Of a stretch of 11,603 nucleotides of DNA, positions 1 through 7,438 are shown in pieces; position 1 is the stretch's first letter, and every line of letters starts with the position of its first letter. The translations under genes were made by a program, and so were the position numbers. The DNA comes from CAZLNO01 sp964561005. GTDB taxonomy: Bacteria > Pseudomonadota > Alphaproteobacteria > Kiloniellales > Rhodovibrionaceae. The stretch is from assembly GCA_964561005.1 (NCBI GenBank), contig CAZLNO010000108.1:1-11603 (forward strand), in the 5' to 3' direction. Under the pieces are notes generated by a model that saw only the letters and a list, made by a program, of their open reading frames with translations, had not been told where the DNA came from and did not search any database.

Positions 1-908
1 GCCGGGGCGACGGGGTGGTAGTTGGTGTCGAAGAACACCCCCTCCGGCAGCATGAAGTCCAGCGGCGCGCCGACGTAGGTCAGCCCGTGGCTGCGCGCGA
101 CCGCCGGCAGATTGGCGTAGAAGGCGCGCTCCACCGGGTCGCGGGTATAGCTCGGCTCCGCCTTGAACGCGGTCGGGACAAGGATCAGGCAGGCCCCGCG
201 CGCCGCCGCCCAGCGCCGGAAGTCCCGCAGGATGTCCCAGGCGCGCGGCCGTGTCGGCGCGTCGCGGCCGTAGGTCTCCGGCGGATGCGCGCGCACCTGG
301 GCGAAGTCCGCCTCGCGCCGGTCCGCCAGGGCGGTTCCGGTCATGTCGCCCCAGCGGTCCAGCTTCACCGGCCGGTCGTAGCGGTAGCCCTCCGGCATCG
401 CCTTGTAGGCGGCCAGAAGGCGGTGCGGCGTCACCCGCGCCAGCACGCGAAGCCGCACGTCGAGCGGCTGGTCGAGGAAGCGGTCCGGGTGGCTCAGGAT
501 GTAGTCGATGAAGACCTGGTTGACCTCGCCGTCGTAGTTGAACAGGCGGTATTCCAACGGCATGAGCACGATGTCGCCGCGCCCGATGGCCGGCTTCGCC
601 TTGTCCAGCACGGTCGGCAGCATCAGCCCGGCGTTGACCCCCAGGTTGACGACCGGACGGTCATAGGCCTGTTCCAGCATCGGCGAGCGCAGCGCGAACA
701 TGGCGCTGGAGCCGCCGACGATGACGAGCTTCGGACCGTCGATCGCCTCGGCGCGCGCCAGCTTGGGCGCGTAGTGCGCGTCGATCGCCGCCGCGCCGTA
801 GGAGGTGACGCCTAGCTGCCCCCACACCAGCGCCCACCAGCCGGCCAGGAACACGGCCGCGCCCAGCGGCAGGCCGAGCAGGAAGCGGCCCAGGAAGGAT
901 CGCGGCAT
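1..908 (-). CDS. SGNH-hydrolase-fold protein, partner of MBOAT acyltransferase (3' end cut by window edge)
   Basis: The frame starts at an ATG (908-906) and stays open for 302 codons to the left edge, so the C-terminus is missing. Residues 9-30 form a hydrophobic N-terminal anchor, so the catalytic part is probably periplasmic. VIVGGSSAMF at 62-71 fits SGNH block I (nucleophile Ser67, or Ser68), VNLGVNAG near 88-95 fits block II, and DTNYH at 294-298 fits the block V Asp/His pair. In AlgJ/AlgX and DltD systems such a protein works with an MBOAT protein to transfer acyl groups to an exported polymer, and that role is inferred here from the neighbour. The start lies 10 bases after the MBOAT stop with a GGGGG purine run between, so the two are probably one operon. 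Substrate and acyl group cannot be told. A plain SGNH esterase is the alternative. Confidence 0.8.
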   Translation of the reverse strand, partial: MPRSFLGRFLLGLPLGAAVFLAGWWALVWGQLGVTSYGAAAIDAHYAPKLARAEAIDGPKLVIVGGSSAMFALRSPMLEQAYDRPVVNLGVNAGLMLPTVLDKAKPAIGRGDIVLMPLEYRLFNYDGEVNQVFIDYILSHPDRFLDQPLDVRLRVLARVTPHRLLAAYKAMPEGYRYDRPVKLDRWGDMTGTALADRREADFAQVRAHPPETYGRDAPTRPRAWDILRDFRRWAAARGACLILVPTAFKAEPSYTRDPVERAFYANLPAVARSHGLTYVGAPLDFMLPEGVFFDTNYHPVAP

Positions 909-918
909 CGCCCCCGGC

Positions 919-2433
919 CTAGAACGCAAAGTAGAAGAACTCCTTGCTCGGCGCGACCAGCAGGGCCTTCAGGCTGGCCAGGATCAAGGCGCCGGCCAGT
1001 ACGCCCAGCAACAGCGGCGGCAGCAGCGGCCGGCTTCGCGTCGCCTTCGCCGCGCCGGTGCCGTCCTCGGAGACGTCGCGGTACTGCACCAGGCGCAGGG
1101 CGTTGGGCAGCGCAAAGACCAGCAGGACCCCCAGCACGCACCACAGCCACAGCCCGGCCGGGCTGCCACCCGTGACGCCCAGCACGCTGTCCCAGGCCCC
1201 CGGCAGCGCCGCCGACCCCGGCGGCGGCCACAGCGCCGCGGTCAGCCGCCAGGCGGTCGCGATATCGGGCGCGCGGAAGGGAATCCAGGCCAGCATCACC
1301 CCGGTAAAGGTCAGCACGAAACCCGCCGCCACGCCCAGCGGCCTCAGCCCGCGCGGAACCGGCAGGCCGCGCGTCGCCCGCCGCCACAGATGGTTGGCCG
1401 AGAGCATCAGGCCGTGCACGCCGCCCCAGAGCACGAAGGTCCAGCCGGCCCCGTGCCACAGCCCGCCCAGCAGCATGGTGACCATCAGGTTGCGCAGGCG
1501 ACGCGGCAGGCCGTCCGCCCGCCCGCCCAGCGGGATGTAGACGTGGTCGCGCAGAAAGCGCGACAGCGTGATGTGCCAGCGCCGCCAGAAGGCGATGACG
1601 CTGCCCGCGCGGTAGGGCGACCAGAAGTTCACCGGCAGCCGCAGCCCCAGCATCGCCGCCAGCCCCAGCGCCATGTCGGCGTAGCCGGAGAAGTCGAAGT
1701 AGAGCTGCAGCCCGAAGCCGAAGGCCGCCGTCCAGGCGTCCAGCGCGCTCACCGCCCCACCGTCCGCCCCGGCGGCGTAGACCGCGTCGACCGCCGGCGC
1801 CATGGCGTCGGCCAGCAGCACCTTCTTGGCCATGCCGACGGCGAAAAGGAAAACACCGGTGGCGAACAGCGTGCCGTCGAAGCGCAGCCAGCCGCCGTCG
1901 CGCACCTGCGGCATGATCTCCCGGTAGTGGACGATCGGCCCGGCGATGAGCTGCGGGAAGAAGCTGACGAAGAAGGCGTAGCGCAGCGGTCCCTCGATGC
2001 GCACGCGCCCGCGGCGCAGGTCCACCAGCCAGGCGATCTGCTGAAAGGTGAAGAAGGAGATGGCCAGCGGCAGCGCCAGCGCCTCCAGCGTCACGCCCTC
2101 GCCCAGCACCCCGACGGCGTTGCTCAACAGGAAGTTGCGGTACTTGAAATACCCCAGCAGGGCCAGGTTGAACGCCGCGCCGAGCCAGACAAGCCGAAGA
2201 CTGCCCCGCCCCTGCCCCGCTCGCGCGATGCCCAGTCCCAGCGCGTAGTTGACCGCGATGGAGCCCAGCAGCAGCGGCAGATGGACCGGATTCCAGTAGG
2301 CGTAGAACACCAGCGACGCCGCCGTGAGCCAGAACAGCAGCGCCGAGCGCCCCAGCACCACGCGCAGAACGACCACGCCCAGCAGCACGACCGGCAGGTA
2401 GACCAGGATGAAGGGAAAGGAGCTGAAGATCAT
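919..2433 (-). CDS. MBOAT family O-acyltransferase (AlgI/DltB-like)
   Basis: A 504-residue integral membrane protein with about ten or more hydrophobic segments, the usual AlgI length. Family landmarks are QLYFDFSGYADMALG (243-257), FWRRWHITLSRFLRDHVYIP (282-301, His287) and LGGLWHGAGWTFVLWGGVHG (322-341, His327, His340). His340 in WGGVHG matches the invariant MBOAT histidine. The C-terminal KEFFYFAF resembles the FIYFQF-type end of the family. By family knowledge it passes an acyl group, usually acetyl, across the membrane to a polymer such as alginate, other exopolysaccharide or teichoic acid. The SGNH gene directly downstream supports this, but no polymer biosynthesis gene is visible, so the substrate is unknown. 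I chose ATG 2433 because homologues begin MxFxSxxF; an in-frame GTG at 2505 would add 24 uncharacteristic residues. Neither start has a clear Shine-Dalgarno sequence. Confidence 0.92.
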   Translation of the reverse strand: MIFSSFPFILVYLPVVLLGVVVLRVVLGRSALLFWLTAASLVFYAYWNPVHLPLLLGSIAVNYALGLGIARAGQGRGSLRLVWLGAAFNLALLGYFKYRNFLLSNAVGVLGEGVTLEALALPLAISFFTFQQIAWLVDLRRGRVRIEGPLRYAFFVSFFPQLIAGPIVHYREIMPQVRDGGWLRFDGTLFATGVFLFAVGMAKKVLLADAMAPAVDAVYAAGADGGAVSALDAWTAAFGFGLQLYFDFSGYADMALGLAAMLGLRLPVNFWSPYRAGSVIAFWRRWHITLSRFLRDHVYIPLGGRADGLPRRLRNLMVTMLLGGLWHGAGWTFVLWGGVHGLMLSANHLWRRATRGLPVPRGLRPLGVAAGFVLTFTGVMLAWIPFRAPDIATAWRLTAALWPPPGSAALPGAWDSVLGVTGGSPAGLWLWCVLGVLLVFALPNALRLVQYRDVSEDGTGAAKATRSRPLLPPLLLGVLAGALILASLKALLVAPSKEFFYFAF

Positions 2434-2568
2434 CGTGCAGGTGGGAGGCGTCGCGCGATGCCGCGCCGGGACTTCGGAAACGATCGCGAAGATGGCAGAG
2501 CCCACGCCGTCCGATCAAGCACGTCGAACGCGCAACGCTTTCGCGCGCTTGATACGGCTTGTGGCCCC

Positions 2569-2673
2569 CATGCCTGGCTTGCCGCCGATTGCGTGTCCGA
2601 CAAGCTCAGCATGAGGCAGACGCGGAAAACACCCCCTCACCCTGAGCTTGTCGAAGGGTGAGGGCGACAGGCT
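2569..2673. repeat. Palindromic intergenic repeat, copy 1 (full unit)
   Basis: The unit begins CATGCCTGGC, passes through GTGTCCGACAAGCTCAGC and ends with a long hairpin. CCCTCACCCT (2634-2643) pairs perfectly with AGGGTGAGGG (2655-2664) around an 11-base loop. The first 48 bases align without gaps to the start of copy 3. Hairpins of this GAGCTTGTCGAAGG type are widespread intergenic repeats in alphaproteobacteria (established knowledge, family not checked). Confidence 0.8.
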
Positions 2674-2756
2674 CATGCTTCGACAGGCTCAACATGAGGC
2701 AGACGCGGAAAACACCCCCTCACCCTGAGCTTGTCGAAGGGTGAGGGCGACAGGCT
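2674..2756. repeat. Palindromic intergenic repeat, copy 2 (short unit)
   Basis: This is an 83-base unit in direct tandem with copy 1. From CGACAGGCTC (2681) to CTT (2763) it matches 2598-2680 except for an A/G and a G/A change. It lacks the roughly 25 bases after CATGCTT that copies 1 and 3 carry. The same perfect hairpin arms lie at 2717-2726 and 2738-2747. Confidence 0.8.
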
Positions 2757-2880
2757 CATGCTTGGCGTTCCGCCGACTTCGTGTCCGACAGGCTCAACAT
2801 GAGGCAGACGCGGAAAACACCCCCTCACCCTGAGCCTGTCGGACACGAAGTCGACGCCCTTGGGCGTCAAGGGTGAGGCT
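2757..2880. repeat. Palindromic intergenic repeat, copy 3 (expanded loop, extra inverted arm)
   Basis: The front half matches copy 1. In the back half the hairpin arms CCCTCACCCT (2822-2831) and AGGGTGAGG (2870-2878) are pushed apart by about 27 extra bases. These contain a small perfect hairpin, GACGCCC-TT-GGGCGTC (2853-2868). Bases 2774-2796 and 2831-2853 are exact reverse complements over 23 bases, an arm that copies 1 and 2 do not have. Confidence 0.8.
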
Positions 2881-2972
2881 GACGTGCCCTCATCCCGTGC
2901 CGCACAGTACGATGCCATCTTGTCACCCTGGCGCGCCGTCGCGCGAGACGACATATTCAGGTCGGAGAGGAC

Positions 2973-2977
2973 GGAGG
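2973..2977 (+). promoter_or_regulatory. Shine-Dalgarno sequence fixing the DUF454 start
   Basis: GGAGG lies 6 bases before ATG 2984. It selects this start over upstream in-frame starts, such as ATG 2873, that would read through repeat DNA. Confidence 0.75.
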
Positions 2978-2983
2978 CGGGCG

Positions 2984-3391
2984 ATGGACGCGACCCGGAA
3001 CGAGCGGACGGACGATGGCGGCGCGCGGCGGCTGCGCCGGCTGTGGCTCGGGCTGGGCCACGGCTGCGTCGGGCTGGGGGCGCTGGGCGCCTTCCTGCCG
3101 CTGCTGCCGACGACGCCCTTCCTGCTGGTGGCGGCCTGGGCCTACGCGCGGTCCTCGCCGGAGCTGCGCGCCCGCCTCCACGCGCATCCCCGCTACGGGC
3201 CGACACTGCGGGCCTGGCAGGAGCACGGCGCCGTCCCGCGCCGCGCCAAGGCCCTGGCCCTCGCCCTCCTGGTGCTGTCGTGGCTGGTGGTCTTCTGGAC
3301 CAGCGCGCACGACGCCGTCGTCTGGGGCCACGCGGCGGTCGTGGCCGCCGTCGCCGTCTTCATCCTGACCCGTCCCGACCCGCCCGCATAA
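2984..3391 (+). CDS. DUF454 (YbaN-type) small inner-membrane protein
   Basis: A 135-residue protein with the DUF454 signature: RLWLGLGHGCVGLGALGAFL then PLLPTTPFLLVAAWAYARSS (residues 19-58), a HPRYGPTLRAW block (68-78) and GAVPRRAKALAL (82-93). Two hydrophobic stretches, about 20-54 and 89-128, predict an inner-membrane protein with a short soluble loop between them. The basic, polar N-terminus is probably cytoplasmic. The biochemical role of YbaN/DUF454 proteins is not established, so no function is assigned. The start is set by GGAGG six bases upstream. It is transcribed away from the MBOAT operon and towards the AsmA gene, whose stop is 140 bases away across a hairpin, so it looks like a single-gene unit. 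Length and composition are normal for the family. Confidence 0.88.
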   Translation: MDATRNERTDDGGARRLRRLWLGLGHGCVGLGALGAFLPLLPTTPFLLVAAWAYARSSPELRARLHAHPRYGPTLRAWQEHGAVPRRAKALALALLVLSWLVVFWTSAHDAVVWGHAAVVAAVAVFILTRPDPPA

Positions 3392-3408
3392 TCTGGTCTC
3401 TCGACGGC

Positions 3409-3455
3409 ATCCCGGATGCGATGCGGCACGAAGTGCTGCTTCGCTGGTCCGGGAT
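3409..3455. terminator. Nested hairpin between convergent genes (possible bidirectional terminator or REP-like element)
   Basis: Outer arms ATCCCGGA (3409-3416) and TCCGGGAT (3448-3455) enclose an inner stem GCGGCAC/GTGCTGC (3423-3429 and 3433-3439, one G-U pair, loop GAA). It lies between the stops of the DUF454 and AsmA genes, where a two-way terminator would be expected. There is no T-run on either side, so intrinsic termination is uncertain. Confidence 0.45.
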
Positions 3456-3531
3456 CTGTTCGCCATCCTGGCGCGGGACGACGGGGCAAGGGTTCGCGCG
3501 ACCGGCCCAGGCCCGGTACGACGAGGTCTGG

Positions 3532-6500
3532 TCAAGGCTCCGCCTCGTCCGGCGCCGCATCCTGGCCCTCCAGCAGGCCGCGGATGATGTCCTCGGCCGA
3601 GCGCTTCTTGTCCGGCTCGGGCGCCGCCTCCCCTTCGGACGTCGCCGTGGCCGGGGGCGCCTGTTCGCCGGAGGCGCCCTCGTTCGCGTCGTCCGCCACC
3701 GGCGGGGCCGGCTCGGGCGGAGCCTCGGCGGTGTCCTCTCCGGGCGTGGCCGCGTCGCCCGGCGAATCCTCTTCCGGCCCCGGCTCCTGGGCGGGCTCGC
3801 CCTCTTCCGGGGCGCGCGGGGCGCCGGCCGTGCCGGCGGAGTCCCGCGGCGGCGTGTCGCGCGCGGGCCTGGACTCCGGCTCTTCCAGCTCTTGCGGGCG
3901 CGCACGGACGGGGCCGCCGCGCAGGGCGATATTCGGGCGGTCGAGCGTACCGCGCAGCCGCACTGTCAGCGCCGGCTCGCCCCCGTCCTCCGCCTCGGCG
4001 TGCAGGTCGAGCGCCGCGTCCGTGCGCCAGTTGGCCAGATCGATCGACCCGCGCAGCCGGGCGCGGGCGTCCTCCCCGGCCAGCGTCAGGTCGTCGCTCG
4101 AGAGCGTCCCCCGCCGCGCGGCGAAGCCCCCGCTCAGCCGCGCCGGCGCGTCCGCGAAGCCCTGCAGGAGCGCCGCCGCCGCGGCCTCGACGCTTTGCAC
4201 CTGGCCCAGGCTGCCGCCAACCACGTCCCGCAGCACGCCCTCGGCCAGCGCGGACGGGACGGTCAGCGCGCCCGCGATCGTGCCCTGGCCCGACAGGCTC
4301 TCGACCAGCGCGCGCTCGCTGCGCCCCTGACCGGTCAGCTCGGCTTCCAGGTCGAGCGTCCCGGAGACGCCCGGCAGGCTCCCGACCCGCCCCAGGACGG
4401 CCGCGGCGTCCAGGTCCCGCGCGGTGAGGCGGGCGCCGACCGTGGGCTCGGATCGCGCGTCCACCGTACCGACGAGGTCCACCTGCCCGCCGAACAGCTT
4501 GCCGGCGAAGCGGTCGACGTCGAGCACCCCGTCGTTCAGCGCCGCGTGGACGTTTGCCGCCTTCAGGGCCATGCCCTCGTCGAAGGCGATGGAGTCGGCG
4601 CGCAGCGTCAGCTCCCCGTCGAGCGCGCGCAGCGCGCCCAGCTGGACGGGCGTGTCCGACCAGCGGCCGGCGCCGCCCGCGCCCCCGCGCGCCGCGTCGT
4701 TCGCCGCACCGGCCGGGAGCACCACGCCGAAGGCCCGCACCGGCACGGCGCCGGTCTCCAGGCTGGCTCGGACCACCGGCCGCGGTCCGTCGAAGGCACC
4801 GTCCAGCGTGCCCGAGACCGCGACGGGCCCGATCCGGCCCTCCAGCTCGCTCACCCGCAGGGCCGCCGGCGTGGCGCTCACCCGGCCGGAGAGGTCGAGG
4901 CCGCCCAGCTCGCCGGGCGCCGGCGGCGCGGCCGTTCCCTCCCGCAGCAAGGCGGCGAGATCGGGGTGACGTAGCTTCAGCCTGCCCTCGAAGCTTGGCG
5001 GCCCGGCCAACGGTCGCAACCGGCCCTCGGCGCGCGCGGCGGCGTTCAGGGCGCGCAGCTCGACATCCAGGTCGACCTGCTCCGGCCTGCCCTTGAAGCT
5101 TCCTGTCAGCGCCACCTCCCCGAGATCCGGGGGCACGCGCCCGGCGGCGTCGAACAGGCGGGCGAAGGTCACCGGCTCGCGCACCGCCAGGTCGAGCTCG
5201 CCGTCGAAGCTCGGCGTCGCGGTCAGGAACCCGGACAGCGTGCCGCTCAGCGCCAGGCGGCTGCCCGCGAAGGCCCCGATGCGCGCCTCGCGCACCGTCA
5301 GCGCGCCCTTGTTCAGCGTGGCGTCGAACCTGACGTCCTCGAACGCACGGTCGCGGTAGAGCACCCGCCTGGCACGCAGATCGAGATTGGCGTCGAAGGC
5401 GCCAAGGAAGCCCGGCAATGCCGAACCGCCGCCCCCGGCCTCCGCGTCGCCGGCCACGCCGTCGCGCCGCGGCCAGTAGGCGTCCACGTTGAGGGTCTCC
5501 ACCCGCAGGCCGATCCCCAGGCCCGGCCGGCCGCGGCCCAGCGCGACGGCCGCGGCGCCGTGGATCGCCGTGGTGTCCACCTGCAGGTCGATGCCCGTCA
5601 GGGTGATCTGGCGGCCGTCCGCGCGCACGTCGGCCAGCAGGCTCATCCGCCGCAGCCGGTCCGGCGGCACACGCTCGGCGACGACGCCCAGCCAGTCGAG
5701 CATCGCCCGCAGGTTGTCCGAGGCCGCCTCGATTCGGCCGTCGAACACCGGCATCCCGTCGCGGGCGGTCAGCGTGCCGAACAGCGCCGCGTCGCCGCCG
5801 CCCGGCAGCAGCGCCATGGCCTGGTTCAGCGTGACCGCCCCGTCGGCCAGGACGGCGTTGACCCGCCCCTGCCGGATCACCTGGCCGCGATAGACCACGG
5901 CGCCGATGTCGAGGTTCACCTCGGCCCGCATCCCGCCCGGCAGGCCGAAACGCCCCTCGCCGGCCGCCGCGCGCTTCCCGGACGGCGCGGGCATGGCAAG
6001 CAGGCGGTCGAGGTCCAGGTGCTGCACGCTCAGGTCCAGGCTGGCCCGCGGCGGCTCCCCGTATTCCAGCGCGAATGTGCCGTCGGCGCTGGTCTCGCCG
6101 AGTTCCACGCTCAGCTCGCGCACCCCGGTCCGCGCGCGCCCGGCCGCCAGCGTGCCGGAAAGCGCGAAGGGCTGGGCCAGTTGCGGCGCCCGGCCGCCGC
6201 CCAGTCCGAACGCGGCCAGAAGCCCGCCCAGGTCGTCCCCGGCCGCCTCCAGGTCGCCGCTCAACAGCGGCCCGCCGTCCGCCGCGTCGGGGTCGAGGGC
6301 GCCGTTCAGCTCGGCCCGCGCCGCGCGATCCCGAAGCGCGAGCTGCACATTGACCGGCACCGCCCCGCCACCGTCGAAGCGGCCCAGGCTCAGCTCGAAG
6401 TCGCTGCGCACCCCCTGCGCCGCGAAGCTGCCCCGCCCGGACAGTGGCCCGACCAGGGACTCCGCCGAGATCCGCGCATCGACAGCGCTCAGGCGCTGCT

Positions 6501-7068
6501 CGACGCCGCTGACCATGTCCCGGTAGACCAGCCGCCCATCCTCGATGCGCAGCTCGTCCAGCTTGATGTCCGCCCCGAATCCGCCCAGAACGCCGTCGCC
6601 CGCCCGCGGACCGGCTCCGGCCCCGGCGGCCTGCCAGTTCCAGCGGCCGTCGGGCAGGCGCTCGACGACGATCTCCGGCCGCTCCAGCGAGACCTCCCGG
6701 ATCTCGATGCGGCCTTGCAGCAGCGGCGGGATGCGCACCTCGACGTGCAGCGCCTCCAGCGCGACGATGGCCTCGGCCCGGCCGCCGGCGGCGTTGGCGA
6801 CGGTCACGTCCCGCACCGACAAGGTCGGCCGGGGCAGCATGGACAGTTCCACATCGCCGCCGATCGCCAGGTCCCGCCCGATCGCCCGCCGCGCCCGCTC
6901 GGCGATCTCCGCCTTGTAGGCGTTCCAGTCCACGAAGCTGGGCGCCACGAGCACCGTCGCCACCAGAAGCGCAAGCAGGGCGAGCAGAACGTAGAGCAGC
7001 GTCTTCAAAGGCGGACCTTCGCTCGGGCTGGAGGCAGGGGCCGAATGCCGGGGCACCCCGTTGCGCAT
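3532..7068 (-). CDS. AsmA family protein, inner-membrane anchored, periplasmic
   Basis: About 1178 residues. An N-terminal membrane anchor (about 22-43) runs into VAPSFVDWNAYKAEI, the classic AsmA opening. A long beta-rich body follows, with repeated 'SGTL/GRG..A.G...' elements and a C-terminal AsmA-like domain (roughly 790-1040, ending TLDRPNIALRGG). Family members are bridge-like periplasmic proteins linked to lipid transport and outer-membrane homeostasis; that role is inferred from family. The last 125 or so residues are a Pro/Glu/Ala-rich, probably disordered tail closing with a helix, KKRSAEDIIRGLLEG. The start is uncertain. ATG 7068 has AAAGG four bases upstream. TTG 7008 has GAAGG at seven bases and begins (M)KTLLYVLLALL, as homologues do, giving 1158 residues. 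The gene stands alone, convergent with DUF454. Confidence 0.9.
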   Translation of the reverse strand: MRNGVPRHSAPASSPSEGPPLKTLLYVLLALLALLVATVLVAPSFVDWNAYKAEIAERARRAIGRDLAIGGDVELSMLPRPTLSVRDVTVANAAGGRAEAIVALEALHVEVRIPPLLQGRIEIREVSLERPEIVVERLPDGRWNWQAAGAGAGPRAGDGVLGGFGADIKLDELRIEDGRLVYRDMVSGVEQRLSAVDARISAESLVGPLSGRGSFAAQGVRSDFELSLGRFDGGGAVPVNVQLALRDRAARAELNGALDPDAADGGPLLSGDLEAAGDDLGGLLAAFGLGGGRAPQLAQPFALSGTLAAGRARTGVRELSVELGETSADGTFALEYGEPPRASLDLSVQHLDLDRLLAMPAPSGKRAAAGEGRFGLPGGMRAEVNLDIGAVVYRGQVIRQGRVNAVLADGAVTLNQAMALLPGGGDAALFGTLTARDGMPVFDGRIEAASDNLRAMLDWLGVVAERVPPDRLRRMSLLADVRADGRQITLTGIDLQVDTTAIHGAAAVALGRGRPGLGIGLRVETLNVDAYWPRRDGVAGDAEAGGGGSALPGFLGAFDANLDLRARRVLYRDRAFEDVRFDATLNKGALTVREARIGAFAGSRLALSGTLSGFLTATPSFDGELDLAVREPVTFARLFDAAGRVPPDLGEVALTGSFKGRPEQVDLDVELRALNAAARAEGRLRPLAGPPSFEGRLKLRHPDLAALLREGTAAPPAPGELGGLDLSGRVSATPAALRVSELEGRIGPVAVSGTLDGAFDGPRPVVRASLETGAVPVRAFGVVLPAGAANDAARGGAGGAGRWSDTPVQLGALRALDGELTLRADSIAFDEGMALKAANVHAALNDGVLDVDRFAGKLFGGQVDLVGTVDARSEPTVGARLTARDLDAAAVLGRVGSLPGVSGTLDLEAELTGQGRSERALVESLSGQGTIAGALTVPSALAEGVLRDVVGGSLGQVQSVEAAAAALLQGFADAPARLSGGFAARRGTLSSDDLTLAGEDARARLRGSIDLANWRTDAALDLHAEAEDGGEPALTVRLRGTLDRPNIALRGGPVRARPQELEEPESRPARDTPPRDSAGTAGAPRAPEEGEPAQEPGPEEDSPGDAATPGEDTAEAPPEPAPPVADDANEGASGEQAPPATATSEGEAAPEPDKKRSAEDIIRGLLEGQDAAPDEAEP

Positions 7069-7183
7069 TCGGCCTTTTGCGCTAAGCTAATGAATGCGGG
7101 CGCGGACGGCAAACGAACCGGCGAGAAGCGTGCGGTCGTTTGCATCCAAGTCAAGTCAAGACGCCAACGCCTGAGAAGACGCC

Positions 7184-7357
7184 ATGGGCGACGTGATCGA
7201 CCTTGAAGAGCATCGCCGCAAGATGGCGCGGCGCAGGAAACGCCGCACCGGCGCGGAGTCGCGCGACGAGCGCCACGGCGAGCGGCCCGGTCCGGACCGC
7301 GCGCCGGACGACGACAGCTCCAGCGATCGCGGCCCGGAGAAGACCCCGAACACCTGA
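7184..7357 (+). CDS. Small basic hypothetical protein with IDLEEHR motif
   Basis: A 57-residue protein beginning MGDVIDLEEHRRKMARRRKR, followed by a polar, charged tail rich in Arg, Asp, Ser and Pro and ending EKTPNT. Short proteins starting with 'xxIIDLxxHR' followed by arginines are recurrent, mostly unnamed, in alphaproteobacteria (family impression, not searched). No membrane segment or cysteine cluster is present. The first 23 residues could form a basic amphipathic helix and the rest looks disordered, so binding to nucleic acid or a protein partner is possible but only inferred. GAGAAG lies five to six bases before the ATG as a weak ribosome site. The gene is divergent from AsmA (115 bases between the starts) and is followed by a strong hairpin at 7395, which suggests an independent short transcript. 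Confidence 0.6.
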   Translation: MGDVIDLEEHRRKMARRRKRRTGAESRDERHGERPGPDRAPDDDSSSDRGPEKTPNT

Positions 7358-7394
7358 ACCGGCGCCGGGCTGGATCTCCATCGCCCGTCGGCCT

Positions 7395-7422
7395 GCCGGT
7401 CGGGAGCAAGCTCCCGACCGGC
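7395..7422. terminator. Perfect GC-rich hairpin between convergent genes, probable bidirectional terminator
   Basis: GCCGGTCGGGAG (7395-7406) pairs with CTCCCGACCGGC (7411-7422) over 12 perfect base pairs with a CAAG loop. It lies 38 bases after the small gene's stop and 17 bases beyond the oxidase stop. No T-run follows on either strand, so the call rests on stem strength and convergent placement. Confidence 0.6.
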
Positions 7423-7438
7423 GAAGTTGCGCGCCGCC

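Larger units (their letters stand above)
2434..2983. other. Gene-free region between divergent genes, mostly repeat DNA
   Basis: This 550-base stretch separates the MBOAT gene (leftward) from the DUF454 gene (rightward), so both promoters should lie in it. Positions 2569-2880 are three copies of a palindromic repeat. The flanks (2434-2568 and 2881-2983) hold no convincing gene. I could not pick a convincing -35/-10 pair for either gene: TTGTCA at 2920-2925 has no -10 box at a normal distance, the nearest AT-rich candidate CATATT (2952-2957) being 26 bases away. Reading frames crossing the repeats end in peptides such as PHPELVEG, which are translations of the repeat and not proteins. Confidence 0.75.

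Noticed and set aside
805..2661. Long plus-strand open frame (about 618 codons) opposite the MBOAT gene
   Set aside because: The product is a run of Gln, Arg, Pro and His with no domain, typical of a GC-rich antisense shadow. It ends in PHPELVEG, a translation of the intergenic repeat. The minus strand encodes a clear MBOAT protein.
2569..2880. CRISPR array
   Set aside because: The repeats are palindromic units of 83-124 bases in near-direct tandem, without uniform unique spacers, and no cas gene is present.
2673..3206. Minus-strand open frame through the repeat array
   Set aside because: It contains repeated peptides such as FDKLRVRGCFPRLPHVEPV that come from the palindromic repeats, and it overlaps the convincing DUF454 gene on the other strand.
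5560..7206. Plus-strand open frame (about 548 codons) opposite AsmA
   Set aside because: Compositionally biased antisense shadow without domains. The AsmA reading on the minus strand has an anchor, the family opening and the C-terminal domain.
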